Assembly: GCA_014529385.2 (NCBI GenBank)
Contig: CM043948.1
Location: 83,301,260-83,365,259, forward strand
Length of the DNA: 64,000 bases
Origin: Adiantum capillus-veneris
Lineage: Eukaryota; Streptophyta; Polypodiopsida; Polypodiales; Pteridaceae
Direction of reading: 5' to 3'
The notes beneath the pieces were generated by a model that worked only from the letters and a program-made list of their open reading frames with translations, ran no database searches and was not told the DNA's origin. Positions 34,779 to 45,289 of this stretch are shown here, one piece after another. Made by a program: the position numbers and the translations under genes. Positions within the stretch are counted from its first letter, which is position 1; each line of letters starts with the position of its first letter.

Positions 34779-35951
34779 CTGTGACAAGAAGTAGCACAAA
34801 CTCTGATGGTCTGTAAAGACAGTAAAAACCGCTCCGAGTAGGTAATGCCGCCACTGAGTAAGAGCGTGGATAATCGCCAAAAGCTCTTTCTCATAGATCT
34901 GTGCTGTCATCTCCGGCCTAGAGAACAAACTGCTCTCGTAAGCTATGACATGGCCTTCTTGCATCAAGACCGCACCGAGACTACGACCACAAGCATCACA
35001 ATATACTTCAAATGACTTCTGCAAGTCCGGCAAAGTCAAAATAGGTCCCGTAGTCAATTTCTCTTTCAATGTCCAAAAGGCAGTCAACTCTGTGGGTCCC
35101 CACGAAAAAGGTACTCCTTTCTGTGTCAAGGTATGCAAAGGGGAAGCAACCTCTGCAAACTTTCTATGAACCGCCTGTAGTACGAACACAGTCCCAAGAA
35201 GCTTCTAACTTCATGGACATTCCTCAAATCGGGCCAATCACGGATAGTCTCTATCTTGGCCGGGTCCATTTGCACTCCTGCTGCTACTGACACAATGTGT
35301 CCCAAAAAGTGTATCTCTGGTAGGAAAAATTCACTTTTCTTTGCATTAATCACTAACGTGTGATCTCGTAATGCCTGAAAGACTTGAAGCAGATGATCTT
35401 TGTGTTCAGCCTCATTCTTGGAGAAAACACTGATGTCATCAAAGAAAGTGCCAACAAATAGCCTGTACTCTCTAAAAAAATCCTGTCCATCATCCGGTTA
35501 AATGTCGCAGGAGCATTGGTTAAGCCAAAAGGCATCACCAAAAACTCAAATAACCCAAAAGTCGTCCGAAAAGCTGTCTTGTAGACGTCTCCTGGCGCTA
35601 GCCTGATCTGATGATATCCACTCTTCAAGTCAATCCTGCTAAAGCACGAGGATCCCTGTAACCTGTCGAGTATATCATCGATCCTAGTCGGAAATCTGTT
35701 CTTGATGGTGATTTGTTGAGAGCTCTATAATCGATGCACATTCTCCAAGATCCGTCTTTCTTCAAAACCAACAACACTGGAGAGCAATACGGTGAAGTAC
35801 TAGGCTGGACAAGACCCTTTTCCAAGAGGTCTTTCACTGGGTTCATAATCTTTTCATTCTGTACTCGGCTCACACGATAAGGTGGCCGATTCGGTGGCGT
35901 GCTTCCAGGTATCAGATCAATGGTTTGATCTTCAGGCCCTCTGAAAAGCAA
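34779..35951 (-). pseudogene. Element 5 reverse transcriptase and RNase H, frameshifted
   Basis: 35625-35951 has the RT start ([35 protein letters not shown]). 35353-35628 continues with [20 protein letters not shown] and [17 protein letters not shown], with the Asp-Asp box split by a frame change near 35440. 35126-35353 has the thumb ([20 protein letters not shown]). 34776-35189 enters RNase H with FEVYCDACGRSLGAVLMQEG, YEKELLAIIHAL and TDHQSLCYFLSQ, ending at the solo LTR. Confidence 0.9.
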
Positions 35952-38007
35952 TCGGCATGAGTGTGGAGAAAAATCTTGGCGTTCTTTTGATCAGGTCAAA
36001 ACATATTCAACCTTTATCCAGCGTTCAGTTCTCTCCCAAAATAATGAGTAAGAAACTGAAATTCATAAAGTACAATCTCTAAGCCCTTCATCTATCAAAG
36101 TCGCTTTCTCGGCCCGATAGTCAACCACGGCGTAGTTCTTGTGGTACCAAGGGATCCCGAGTAGAACGTCACTCGCGTGCCCTGAACACCCTTGTCATTG
36201 CAAACAAAGTTTGCCAATGCTCGGTGTAATGGCAACATCCCATCCGGGTGCCAGTCAAACTACCTCTGTCTGTGGCGTCAGTCTGTCGGGCGTAATTCCA
36301 AATCGAGCCGCCAATTCCAAGTGAAAAGAAGTTGGCCTTGGCTCCTTCAAAAGAGCTTCCTGATCCTTCACTTTGCCCCCCTTTTCTGCCACATTCCTTA
36401 GCTGCTCTTGAACTCTCAGACCTGTCGTCGTCTTTATCATTCTGTTCTTTCTGTGCCTTTTTAGGGCACTTCGTGGAGATATGTCCATGTTCCCCGCATC
36501 CAAAGCACTTCCCCTCTCTGATGAAGCGAGCTCTCTCCTCAAGAGTAAGCTTGGGTCGTGCATCCTTTTTCTCTGGGTTGCTCTTTTTTCTTTCTACTTT
36601 CATTCCCAGAAGTCTGTTCGGCTCGTTGTGTCATGGCCTCATCTATGGGGTAGGTCAGACTGCCAGAGTGAATGGCAAAGCCCCGCTTCGCATGACTCAT
36701 CAACTCCTGAATAGAAGTTGACTTCTGTTCCAAGCAGTGATCTCGGATCTCTGTAGGTAGACCCAAGGTAAACCGCTCAATCTGTTCTTTGAACAAGATC
36801 TTCTTGAATGAAGAGGCGGGTAGAAAAGAGCTCCAGAATCTTTCACAATAAGCATTGATTGTATCTTTCTTGGTCATCCGAAGATGTTTCCAAGCAGCTC
36901 GTACATCTCGTTCATATTCTTGCGTCAACCAAGAAGAAATAAAAAGCTTCTTAAATTTCAGCCATTTAACTGGCGCACTCTTGTTAAAAGAAGCGTGGTC
37001 CACCAAGTACGAGCATTCCCCTTAAGGTAAGAGGTAGCTCTCCGAATCTAAGAGTGCTCTAAATAGCGTCCTCCCGCGAAAGCGATGTCAAACTGCTGTA
37101 AAAAAGACAAAGCCTTCGAAGCATCTGAGTATCCTGAAAAAGTATCAAACTTGATCGAGTGGCCACCTTCCTTAAACTCTCGGACTTTCTTGCTTTTATC
37201 TTCGAGAAAGTCATACTGGTTGGCTTTGTAAAAATTCTTCTTGTTCGCATAAAACTTTCCGTCATCGGAATCTGAGCTGTCTGTTGACCAGTCCTCAGTA
37301 GAACTGTCAGTCTCTGGGCGAGATGTAGCCTTCTTTGCCTTTTTTCTTACCCTTTCCGAAGCTTTGTGTCTTGCTTCGCTTTTTGCTTTTTCTGTCTTCT
37401 TCGCTCTAATCCGAGGAGCTAGAAGAACTGTCAGAAGAAGAAGAAGAAGAACTGGGTACTCCTTCAAATCGAACACGCTTCTTCCGTTTCTTTGCCTTGT
37501 CGAATGTCGACTGACGACCCAAATATCCCGGGAAGTCAGTGCCTTTCTTCTGCTTTTTCCGTGCTTTTTGTCTTTCTTTTGCACGTCGAAAAGCTGAGCA
37601 ATCCGTGCATCAACCACGTTCTCTAGTTCCTTCTCCGTATATTTCTTGGAGGTAGAAGGTTTCTTGAGAGCGGGTTTCGGGAGTGGTGTTGTGGTTCTTT
37701 GCCACTCCATCTGTACCTCTTCCAAAGAGGTCTGGTTCATATATTTTGCCATCTTCGGGTCCTTGGCAAAATTGAGCATCATCTTTGTTGCATCGCAAAT
37801 CAATCGACGACGCTCCATCTCTCTTTGCTCCGCCTGATTAGGCCGAGGCGGGCCATACTCTGTCTGAATCTTCGTTGTGATCCCAGCCCGCATCTCCAGA
37901 TGCAGAGGGAGTCGACTGATCATTGCTTGAAACCATAGGTGCCGCGGAAAAAAAATTCGGGGATCGGATTTCCCGTAGAAGAGAAATCGGCTGTGCTCTG
38001 ATACCAC
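35952..38007 (-). pseudogene. Element 5 gag (with CCHC knuckle) and protease remnant
   Basis: The gag frame opens near 38007 and runs 37048-38025 as a basic and Ser/Asp-rich N-terminal half, with EKELENVVDARIAQLF and a Lys/Arg-rich linker. The capsid part 36539-37006 has WLKFKKLFISSWL, AYCERFW and FKEQIERFTLGLP. The knuckle CFGCGEHGHISTKCPKK at about 36470-36510 is an intact C-x2-C-x4-H-x4-C. Downstream (35960-36250) the protease is degenerate. No single frame covers gag. Confidence 0.85.
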
Positions 38008-38551
38008 TGTAACAGACTTGGACACTCCAAGTCAAGAATCAACCGCGACATCACCAAATAACCACTTCAAAACAAGTCACAGATCACAATAGATGTACAC
38101 TGGCCCGGCGGAGTTCCGTGCCTAGAGATATTGGCCCCAAGACTGTCGCCCCTTTCGGTATTTCTTTTTGTATTAATCAATCATCAAAGTACAAGAGAGC
38201 GGTTAGGGTTTCACTCTCAGACTCTGCGTCCAGATGCTCTGAGAAGTGTGGCCCTCACCACGAATTTAAAGATTACAAGGGATGCCCAAAAGCAGAGCTC
38301 CAAAAGCTTCAAATCAAAAGCAATTGCTCTCTCTCTTTCATAGAGAGTCAAAACTTGAAAGCAAAAGCATTCTCTCTCTGTTTCTCATTAAGTAGAGAAA
38401 AAGCGAAATTTGCGTCACTCATCATTCTTAAAAAATATATATATATATTTAATAGCCTCCGCGATTTTTGGAAATTAGGGTTTTTGGCAAAAATTAGGGT
38501 TTGCAAGAATTTTAGGGTTTCTGCTGTCCGCCACGTCATCACTTTGTAACA
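38008..38551 (-). repeat. Element 5 5' LTR
   Basis: 544 bp. On the minus strand it ends CTGTTACA next to the PBS. Three TTAGGGTTT boxes at 38475, 38494 and 38512. An (AT)n of about 7 units at 38436-38450 accounts for part of the length difference from the 3' LTR. The shared box is at about 38132-38165. Confidence 0.95.
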
Positions 38552-39782
38552 GATAGCCTCCATGCTTTGCCCGAGTCCTGACTTATAAATAGCTGATACA
38601 GATCCCGCTCTAGCTGAGATAGATAAGCCCTTTTCTTTCGTCGCACTAGGCGGCGAAAGATTATTTGTGACTGTCCATGTGTGGTAATACCCATGAGCAC
38701 TTCCCTCCGTAATTTGATCCTCATCTCTCTACACTCGTCATCATGCCAATTGTTCTGGGGCATGCTCCCAGATGATAGATCGTCTCCGTGTGGGCTGGCT
38801 GTGGGGGTATGCCTGTGATGCTGCATCATGGAGTGTTTCTCTTAGTATCTGAGTGAGTTCATCTAGTGGCCATCCCGACTCTTGAGTGCATAGCTGCCTC
38901 TATATCTCATTCACACAAAATTTGTCTCTCATGAAGGTATACCGAGTGTGTGTGGGGACCTCTCCTAAAGGAGCTATGCTGAACTGAAAGGTCAGAGTGA
39001 AAGACAAGATAGCATGATCAACTGCTACTCCAACTGGCCTAGTGCCCACCATGAAGTCCTGAAAGAATGGAATGAGACTTGGTTGGGACATAACATAATC
39101 CACTATGCTGGCACCACGTCGGTGTGGAAAGCAAGTAAAACCCCCCGCTGTCGAAAATCTTTGTAGGCCATTCACAATGGCCAATCTATGTGCGGTTCCA
39201 TCTACCATATTCAGTGTATTCCTCATCTTATGATAGTCTGGAGAGGCCCATCTCTACGATGTCCAGTTCCCTAAGCATCTCCTCGGAAGTATCATAGAAT
39301 ATTGTGTGGTGGTGGGCAGTCTTGGCATTGAAATCCCGTAGTATGATAATGTCACCATCCTTGGAAAATTCCCATATGTCATTGTCCAAAATAGCAAAGG
39401 GAGATTGTTCTCTAGGTGTTGCATATACGGATGTACTCGGGGGAAAGTAACAAATAACAATGTAGAGGTATCTGCCCGTTTCTGCCTTGAGCCTTACCCA
39501 CATGTATCTAGCCTGTTCATCCTTGCGTGCTATATATAGCAGTGGCTGCAACTCCTCCCTGAATAGAATTGCCTCTCCCCCCGAGCTCGGTCCTCGATGC
39601 TCCGATCTGGTCTCCTGTTTGCAGGCTGTCTCCCATCTATATCCGCTCACTTGTGGCATGGATTGCCCATGTGCTTAATTCGTCTCAGAGTAGAAAACGA
39701 TGTCTCTCCCCTTGAAAATATCCTCAAAGGCCTTCACATCAAGACGGAGTAACCCATTACAATTCCAGGTTGCCATCTTTAG
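38552..39782 (-). pseudogene. LINE ORF2: apurinic-type endonuclease and linker to RT
   Basis: On the minus strand from about 39776: ATWNCNGLLRLDVKAF (the N-terminal Asn motif), FYSETN with the catalytic Glu, then a stop near 39675. 39228-39659 follows with GRYLYIVICYFPP and IILRDFNAK, where GDFN reads RDFN. A stop follows, then 38900-39226 with RRGASIVDYVM and VDHAILSF (the conserved Asp-His). 38552-38829 is the basic linker (FRRLVRRKKRAYLSQLE) leading to RT, cut at 38552 by element 5. The domain nicks target DNA in LINE retrotransposition; this copy is dead. Confidence 0.88.
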
Positions 39783-39806
39783 TGTGGTCCCATAGGTCTC
39801 GCACCG

Positions 39807-40649
39807 TCATGCGGAGCATCGCTCCAATACCACCACCTTTCCATCCCTGTAAAAAGCAATCTTCCCCTTTTCCCTTGCTGCTCTAATTTCCGGAATTACT
39901 TCTCGCATACGAGCAATCTGCGAGAGGGTGAGGTCGTCTCCAAGAAAGATGCCAGTCTTCTCTAGGGTCGGTCTCTTCTCCAGGAAATCGTTCTTCACTT
40001 CCATGGAGGGGAAGCGGAGAATGAGTGCCCTTTCCTTCGAGGTTTCTCCGTTGCTCCCAGTTTTCTTAGTGCCCACTCTTTAAGCCCTCTATGCGTCTGC
40101 TCGTTGATTCCCACTAGAGTCATGCGTTGTTTCACCTCTTTATCCACATTATCTTGGTCTCTGAGGCCACATACCCTCACGTGTAAGGCCCGCACACGTC
40201 TCCTTTGCTCCTCTTCTAGTGTCAGTTGATGATGGTTGGTGTGGGGGTGGGGGTTATTTCCTTGCCTTTCCCTTTCTTGACAATCTCGATCCATTTTTCG
40301 GCCTTTTCTGCTTTTTGTTGGGTCTTTGTGATGACATCTACCCACGAGGTCGCCATTTCTTTTTGTTGCTCCCCACCTTCTTTGATGGCTCGCACTTGTT
40401 CCTTAATCGTGTTAAGCTCTTCAATGACAGAGGGTTGAGGCTCTCCTTCTTCGAGGACATTCTGCGATCGCACCTCCGCAAGCTCTTTCTTGAGTAGTGC
40501 GATTTCCTCATCTTGGGCCTTCACGCGATCTTCAAGTGTGTGTATCGTGCTTTCCTGTACTGCCACTCGTGCGTCGAGTTCGTTAATAGTACCTAAGAGG
40601 TGGCGGTTGATCTTGCTAATGGACTCGCTCAGTTCTTCTTTGCACTTTT
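39807..40649 (-). pseudogene. LINE ORF1, RNA-binding protein remnant with coiled coil
   Basis: 40222-40668 on the minus strand carries a long heptad-rich coiled coil (INELDARVAVQESTIHTLED, LKKELAEVRSQ). A shift near 40200 leads to VRALHVRVCGLRDQDNVDKE, then 39807-40076 gives ALILRFPSMEVKNDFLEKR and GDDLTLSQIARMREVIPE. The order coiled coil, RRM-like, C-terminal domain fits LINE ORF1 nucleic-acid chaperones. The N-terminus is cut at 40649 by element 7 and continues for 11 codons at 48403-48435 before an upstream stop. Confidence 0.72.
40645..40649. repeat. Target-site duplication CTTTT (left copy)
   Basis: CTTTT before TATCACGTGACAC; second copy at 48403-48407. Confidence 0.9.
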
Positions 40650-41904
40650 TATCACGTGACACATCCAACCCTATGTGTCCGTGGACAAGCTACACCATAG
40701 CAGGGTTCCCGTCAGTTAGATTAGAAGTGATCTGGCACTTTTGTGAGTCTATTCGTAGACCGTGCATGCCCAGTCACTTAGTGTAGATGCATATCCTCTG
40801 GTTGCACACAGCATAAGCATAAGCATTTCCATCAGATTCCATCAGAGTCAGTTTGGGGATTTTTCAAGTGACTTTATCCTATTTTTCCCTATATTTAACA
40901 TTTTTCACTTATTTATTAAGTGACTTTTGTTGGGTACTCAGTAGGGCAAATTGGGTAAGTTAATATATAAGCAAACCCAAGTTAGCACAATTGGGCAGAT
41001 GAGCCAAGGAGCACAGCAGGCTACCAAGCAACAGGTGTTCCCTCCCTCTCTCAGCAAGACCCTCTCCAAGCCATCTTGGTGAGGCCCCTTCACCCGCAGC
41101 CATCAGCAACTGGGATCACCATCTAGCCTCTCACTTCCCTGGCGTTTCCTCTCTAGCAGATATCGCCATCAAGCATCTGAGCCTAGCGTTTTCTCCTGAT
41201 CACAATCAGCGTTTTCAGCGATTTACTAACGCGAGCATCATCAGCAAGTTCAGCGTTTTTCTTCATCAAATTCAGCAGAGTAACCACAGCTTTGACAGGG
41301 ATTTACTAATGCTAGAAAGGCTGCCATTTTCAGCAAGGAAAAGACCTGCAGATCCAGCGTTTTTCAGCCCATGACATCTCTCTAAAAACGCAGCCAGAAG
41401 CGCAGATACATCAGCGTTTTTCATCCTCACATCAGCCCCGACCAAACCAGCGAATCTCAGCCATAAAAACAGCAGTCAAGCATTCATTTTCAGCCTCCCA
41501 AAGTGGTGCAGACTTTCAGCCTATACCCCTTTGTGGACAGCAGATAAAAGAGCATCGAATTCAGCCCTAAAGTCTTCATCGTCTTAATCGACATAGTCCC
41601 CGTTTGCATCAGTCCATTGCATACGCATTGCACACCTTTGTGCAATCAAAGTAGACCACTCTCGCCGACAAGAGTGGGTTCTTCGGAGGAGGGTTTTACA
41701 AACTCTCGGGTGTCGTATCTCTCTTCTCTCTTTCTCTCAGTCTCATTCACTTGCACGCACAATATCCACTCACTTTGTTCGTGATCATAGCACTCTCCAT
41801 AAAGACGGAAGGCTCTCTCCTTCCCTAAGAACTAAAAGGAACCTTGAGCAAATATAGATCACTAATCTTGAGAAAATACAACATTCATTCCGCTGCACCT
41901 TACA
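40650..41904 (+). repeat. Element 7 5' LTR
   Basis: 1,255 bp. Begins TATCACGTGACAC where the 3' LTR has TGTCACGTGACAC, so the second base has mutated G to A. Ends CACCTTACA before the PBS. It contains many 'tcagcgttttt' phrases at about 41190-41450. Confidence 0.93.
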
Positions 41905-42369
41905 GTGGTATCAGAGCTTTGGAAGTGTTCTGTACTACTCAAGGGAAGAACCACAAGAACCACAAGACTTTTTTTTGCTTGTTGCGGTCGCACGAACCCA
42001 AGTTTCGCTTGGGCGTGTCGATTCCTAATCGTGTTTTGTTGAAGAGTGACAGGAATCCCAAGAAAGAAGGGCTTGTCGAGCCTCCCCTTGTTTCTCTTTT
42101 CACTCATTGAGAGCGGACTGTGCACTTAGCGGTCGGCCAATCGATGTGAGGTGGGAAAAAGCAACCTTGGTGTGAGCGCAAGGCCGCCAAGGGGTGCCCC
42201 CGCAGAAAGGAGTAGAACTCGGGTGAAGAGAAGATCCTTCTCCAACGCGATTTGCAAGCGAAAGAACACCTCAAGAACCCAAGGTTCTCACGAATCAAGG
42301 ACCTCAAGAACCTCAAGACCCTCAAGAACCCAAGTTTCTTGCGAGCTTAAGACCCCAAGATCATAGTGC

Positions 42370-43502
42370 ATGGTCATCACCCGAAGCGGAATGGATACTT
42401 CGCATACAGGTGATGAGCATGAGAGAGGCGACGAAGACTCGTCCCCACTCGGAGATGATTTCTTCAACCCTCTCCCTTCGCCATCTACGCCACCAAGTGC
42501 ACCAAACCCTATGGAGGCAATGGTCAAGCAGATGATGGCCAGATGGATAGACAAGAAGCAAATCGCCTTGCTCAGGACCGTGAGCGCGACGAAAGAAACG
42601 CAAGACTTGCCGCAAAACAAGAAGACAATCGACTTGCTTTAGAACGTGAGCGCAACGAACGCAAAGAGAAGAAACAACTCAGGAAGGCAGAAGAGGCGGC
42701 AAGAAACACGGCCTTGGAGACCGAGAGTGAAGCTCAACGCGAGCTACGCACTCAAGAATTGCTTCGACAAGCACCAGCCTCGAAAACCGAACCACCCAAA
42801 GATTGTGGGAGTTCCTCAAGTGGTGCAAGCCACGATGCGGATTTCAACAACCCAGTCACTGAAAAGTTGACTTTCAGTAAGTATGACGGTAAGATGGATG
42901 CTACGGTTATTCATTCTTGGTTGCATCAATTTAATGCTTATTTTGTGACAAATAAGAAAACAAGCAATAGCAAAGTTTTGACGGCAGCTATGTACCTTGC
43001 CGGTGATGCCATTAATTGGTACCAGGCATGGCAAGAGGCACAGCTAGCCGTGCTCCTAGAGGCAGCCGACGATTTCACGTCCCTCTCTTTTAGTTGGGCT
43101 AATTTTCAAGACAAGCTCAAGGCGCGGTTTATGCCACCTCAGTACCTTGCACGATTGAAGAACGATTGGTGAGCTCTCAAGCCAAACGGTATGCCGGTTA
43201 TATCTTTCTCTAATCGTGTTTTGCAGCTCGGCACTCAATTACGCAAATTGGATGCGAAGCGCAATGAGGCATTTCTTTATGGATTGGACGAGTATATCAA
43301 GTATGATGTCGAGGTACTCGATCCAATCGATCTCAACAAAGCGGTAGCAATTGCTCTCGCCCACGAGATGAAGCACAACAAAGGAAAGCCTAAGGAAAAC
43401 AAGACTTCTCAAGGAACCCCGCAGAATTCTCAGAACACACAAAATGGTAAGAACGGAAAGAATGGTAATTCTTCTAGTCTTTCTTTCTCTAAAGAACTCT
43501 AA
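42370..43502 (+). pseudogene. Element 7 gag
   Basis: Start ATG at 42370 (MVITRSGMDTSHTGDE), then a shift near 42545 into 42543-43172. That frame has a long Arg/Glu-rich helix (RERDERNARLAAKQEDNRLA), then the capsid: FSKYDGKMDATVIHSWLHQF, AMYLAGDAINWYQAW and FTSLSFSWANFQDKLKARFMP. A stop at 43170 is followed by the remainder in 43191-43502 (LGTQLRKLDAKRNEAFLYGL). The fold is typical of gypsy gag. Confidence 0.85.
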
Positions 43503-43869
43503 CAATGAATCTAAGGGTAAAGCTAAAACACCTGCAAAACCTAAGCTAACCCCTGATGAAAAAGCTTCACAAGGAATTATAGGAGGATACATCACGGTTG
43601 AAGAACAAGTGATTTATGCTAAAGAAGGTAGATGTTTTCAATGTCACGTGAAGGGGCACATTAAGGCCGCCTATCCTAAGACAGTCCCACCTAAAGAACC
43701 AAAAGCATCCATAACTACCATAAACTCTGTCACAACACAACGTGCATCTTCTCAGGACTCTGACACACACATTGATGAATCTCTCGTGAAGTGTTATGGT
43801 CATGTAAAAGGAGAGCGTTTTATCATATTGTTTGATCCAGGCAGTATGCATGATGTGATCACTAATTAG
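43444..43869 (+). pseudogene. Element 7 nucleocapsid knuckle and protease
   Basis: The zinc knuckle CFQCHVKGHIKAAYPK at about 43634-43681 keeps C, C and H, but the last Cys reads Tyr. The protease start FIILFDPGSMHDVIT has D-P-G at about 43830, and the frame stops at 43869. The remainder, with MILGIKWF at about 44050-44072, lies in another frame. Confidence 0.82.
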
Positions 43870-44372
43870 TCCCCCTCTTGTTGAGAGAGCCCGCCTAGAG
43901 GTTAGTCAGAAATCTTCTCTCGAGGTTTCTGGCTTCGCTCTTGGTATGGACTCTCTCATCACGAAGAAGTGCTTTGATGTGATGTTTACCATTCAGCAAG
44001 CTTCTTTTCGTAGGAAATTTCTTGTGTCTCCTCTCTCAGGATGTGATATGATTTTAGGCATTAAATGGTTTCGTTAACTGAACCCTCTCATTGATTGGGA
44101 GGCTAACACTCTCACTTTACATGCCAAAACGGATTCCCCCCTCATCATTCGTGCCGAGGAGGGCTTGCATTCTTTGCCTCTCATCTCTCATGTGCAGATA
44201 AAGCGTGAATTACGACGAGGAGCACAAGCGGCATTCATTTATGCTGCTCCAGTTTCCAAAGCATTCAGGCTCCAGGTAAGTATTCGGAGTTGTTTACGAA
44301 ATTTAAACATCTCTTTATGATCTTTCACCTCATCTATCACCCGAGCGGCCGGAGGACCATCGCATCGAGCTT

Positions 44373-45200
44373 ATGGAGGGAGCGCAGCTTGTCAGTAAGG
44401 CTCCCTACCATTTGAACAAGTCACAGGAGGAAGAATTAGAGCAACAACTCACGGAGTTGGTGGCTAGAGGATTCATACGTCCTAGTGTAAGTCCTTTTGC
44501 TGCCCCTATTTTGTTTGTTCGCAAGAAGGATGGTTCGTCTCGTTTGTGTGTTGATTATAGGGCATTAAACAAGATGACTGTCAAGAACAAGTTTCCGATG
44601 CCTTGCATTGAGTATATCCTTGATAGGCTCAATGAGGCAAAGGTTTTCAGCAAAGTTGATCTCAAAAGTGGATCCCATCAGGTACGGGTATTCAAAGGTG
44701 ACATTTTCAAGACCGCCTTTCGCACCGAGCGAGGGCAATGGGAGTATATTGTTATGCCTTTTGGATTGACATGAGCTGTGGGTACGTTCAATCGTCTCAT
44801 GGCAGGTCGTTTCGACGATATGGTAGGTGTATGTGTGTTCATCTTTTTAGACGATATTCTCATTTTTTCTGCATTGTGGGAGCACCATGAATTAGATGTT
44901 GAAAGGATACTAACTCGTTTGGATGAGTGTCAGTTGTACATTGTAGCTAAGAAGTCAGAATTTTTTCTTACTGAAGTCACTTATCTGGGTTATATCATTT
45001 TTGCAGAAGACGTCAAGCTAGACCCCACGAAGGTGAAACAGGTTCGTAATTGGGATTTGCCCAAAACTGCATATGATGTGCGTTCTTTTCTTGGTTTATG
45101 TCAAGCATATAGTTCGCACATAGAGAATTTTGCACGCATTGTTGCACCTATGATTGATGTGTTGAAAGGGGTTAAGACTCGCCGTCAGCGCGTAGACTAA
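44373..45200 (+). pseudogene. Element 7 reverse transcriptase
   Basis: 44373-44774 has [33 protein letters not shown] (Tyr of GYHQ changed to Ser) and IVMPFGLT, then a stop. It continues at 44778-45200 with FNRLMAGRF, FIFLDDILIFS (catalytic Asp pair) and VTYLGYIIF, ending near the start of RNase H with stops at about 45200 and 45350. Polymerase domain recognisable over its full length but interrupted. Confidence 0.9.
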
Positions 45201-45289
45201 GTAGCCATTGAGGCTTTCGCAGCTCTCAAGGTTTCGGTGACAGAAGCTCCGTGTCTTATCCTTGCCTCTTGGGATGACCCCTTTAAGAT

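Larger units (their letters stand above)
30704..38551 (-). mobile_element. Element 5: complete-length Ty3/gypsy chromovirus-type retrotransposon
   Basis: 7,848 bp on the minus strand, between GATAG duplications. The 3' LTR is 30704-31220 and the 5' LTR 38008-38551. The PBS (minus strand TGGTATCAGAGCACAG) is at about 37991-38006 and the PPT (minus 'ttcaagaggggggta') at 31221-31235. Domain order on the minus strand is gag with zinc knuckle, protease remnant, RT, RNase H, integrase, chromodomain. Frameshifts in RT (about 35460-35640) and a solo LTR in RNase H (33301-34778) disable it. It interrupts the LINE RT frame. Confidence 0.97.

Noticed and set aside
38890-39782. Host apurinic endonuclease gene
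   Set aside because: Sits between LINE ORF1 and RT on the same strand with stops; it is the LINE endonuclease domain.
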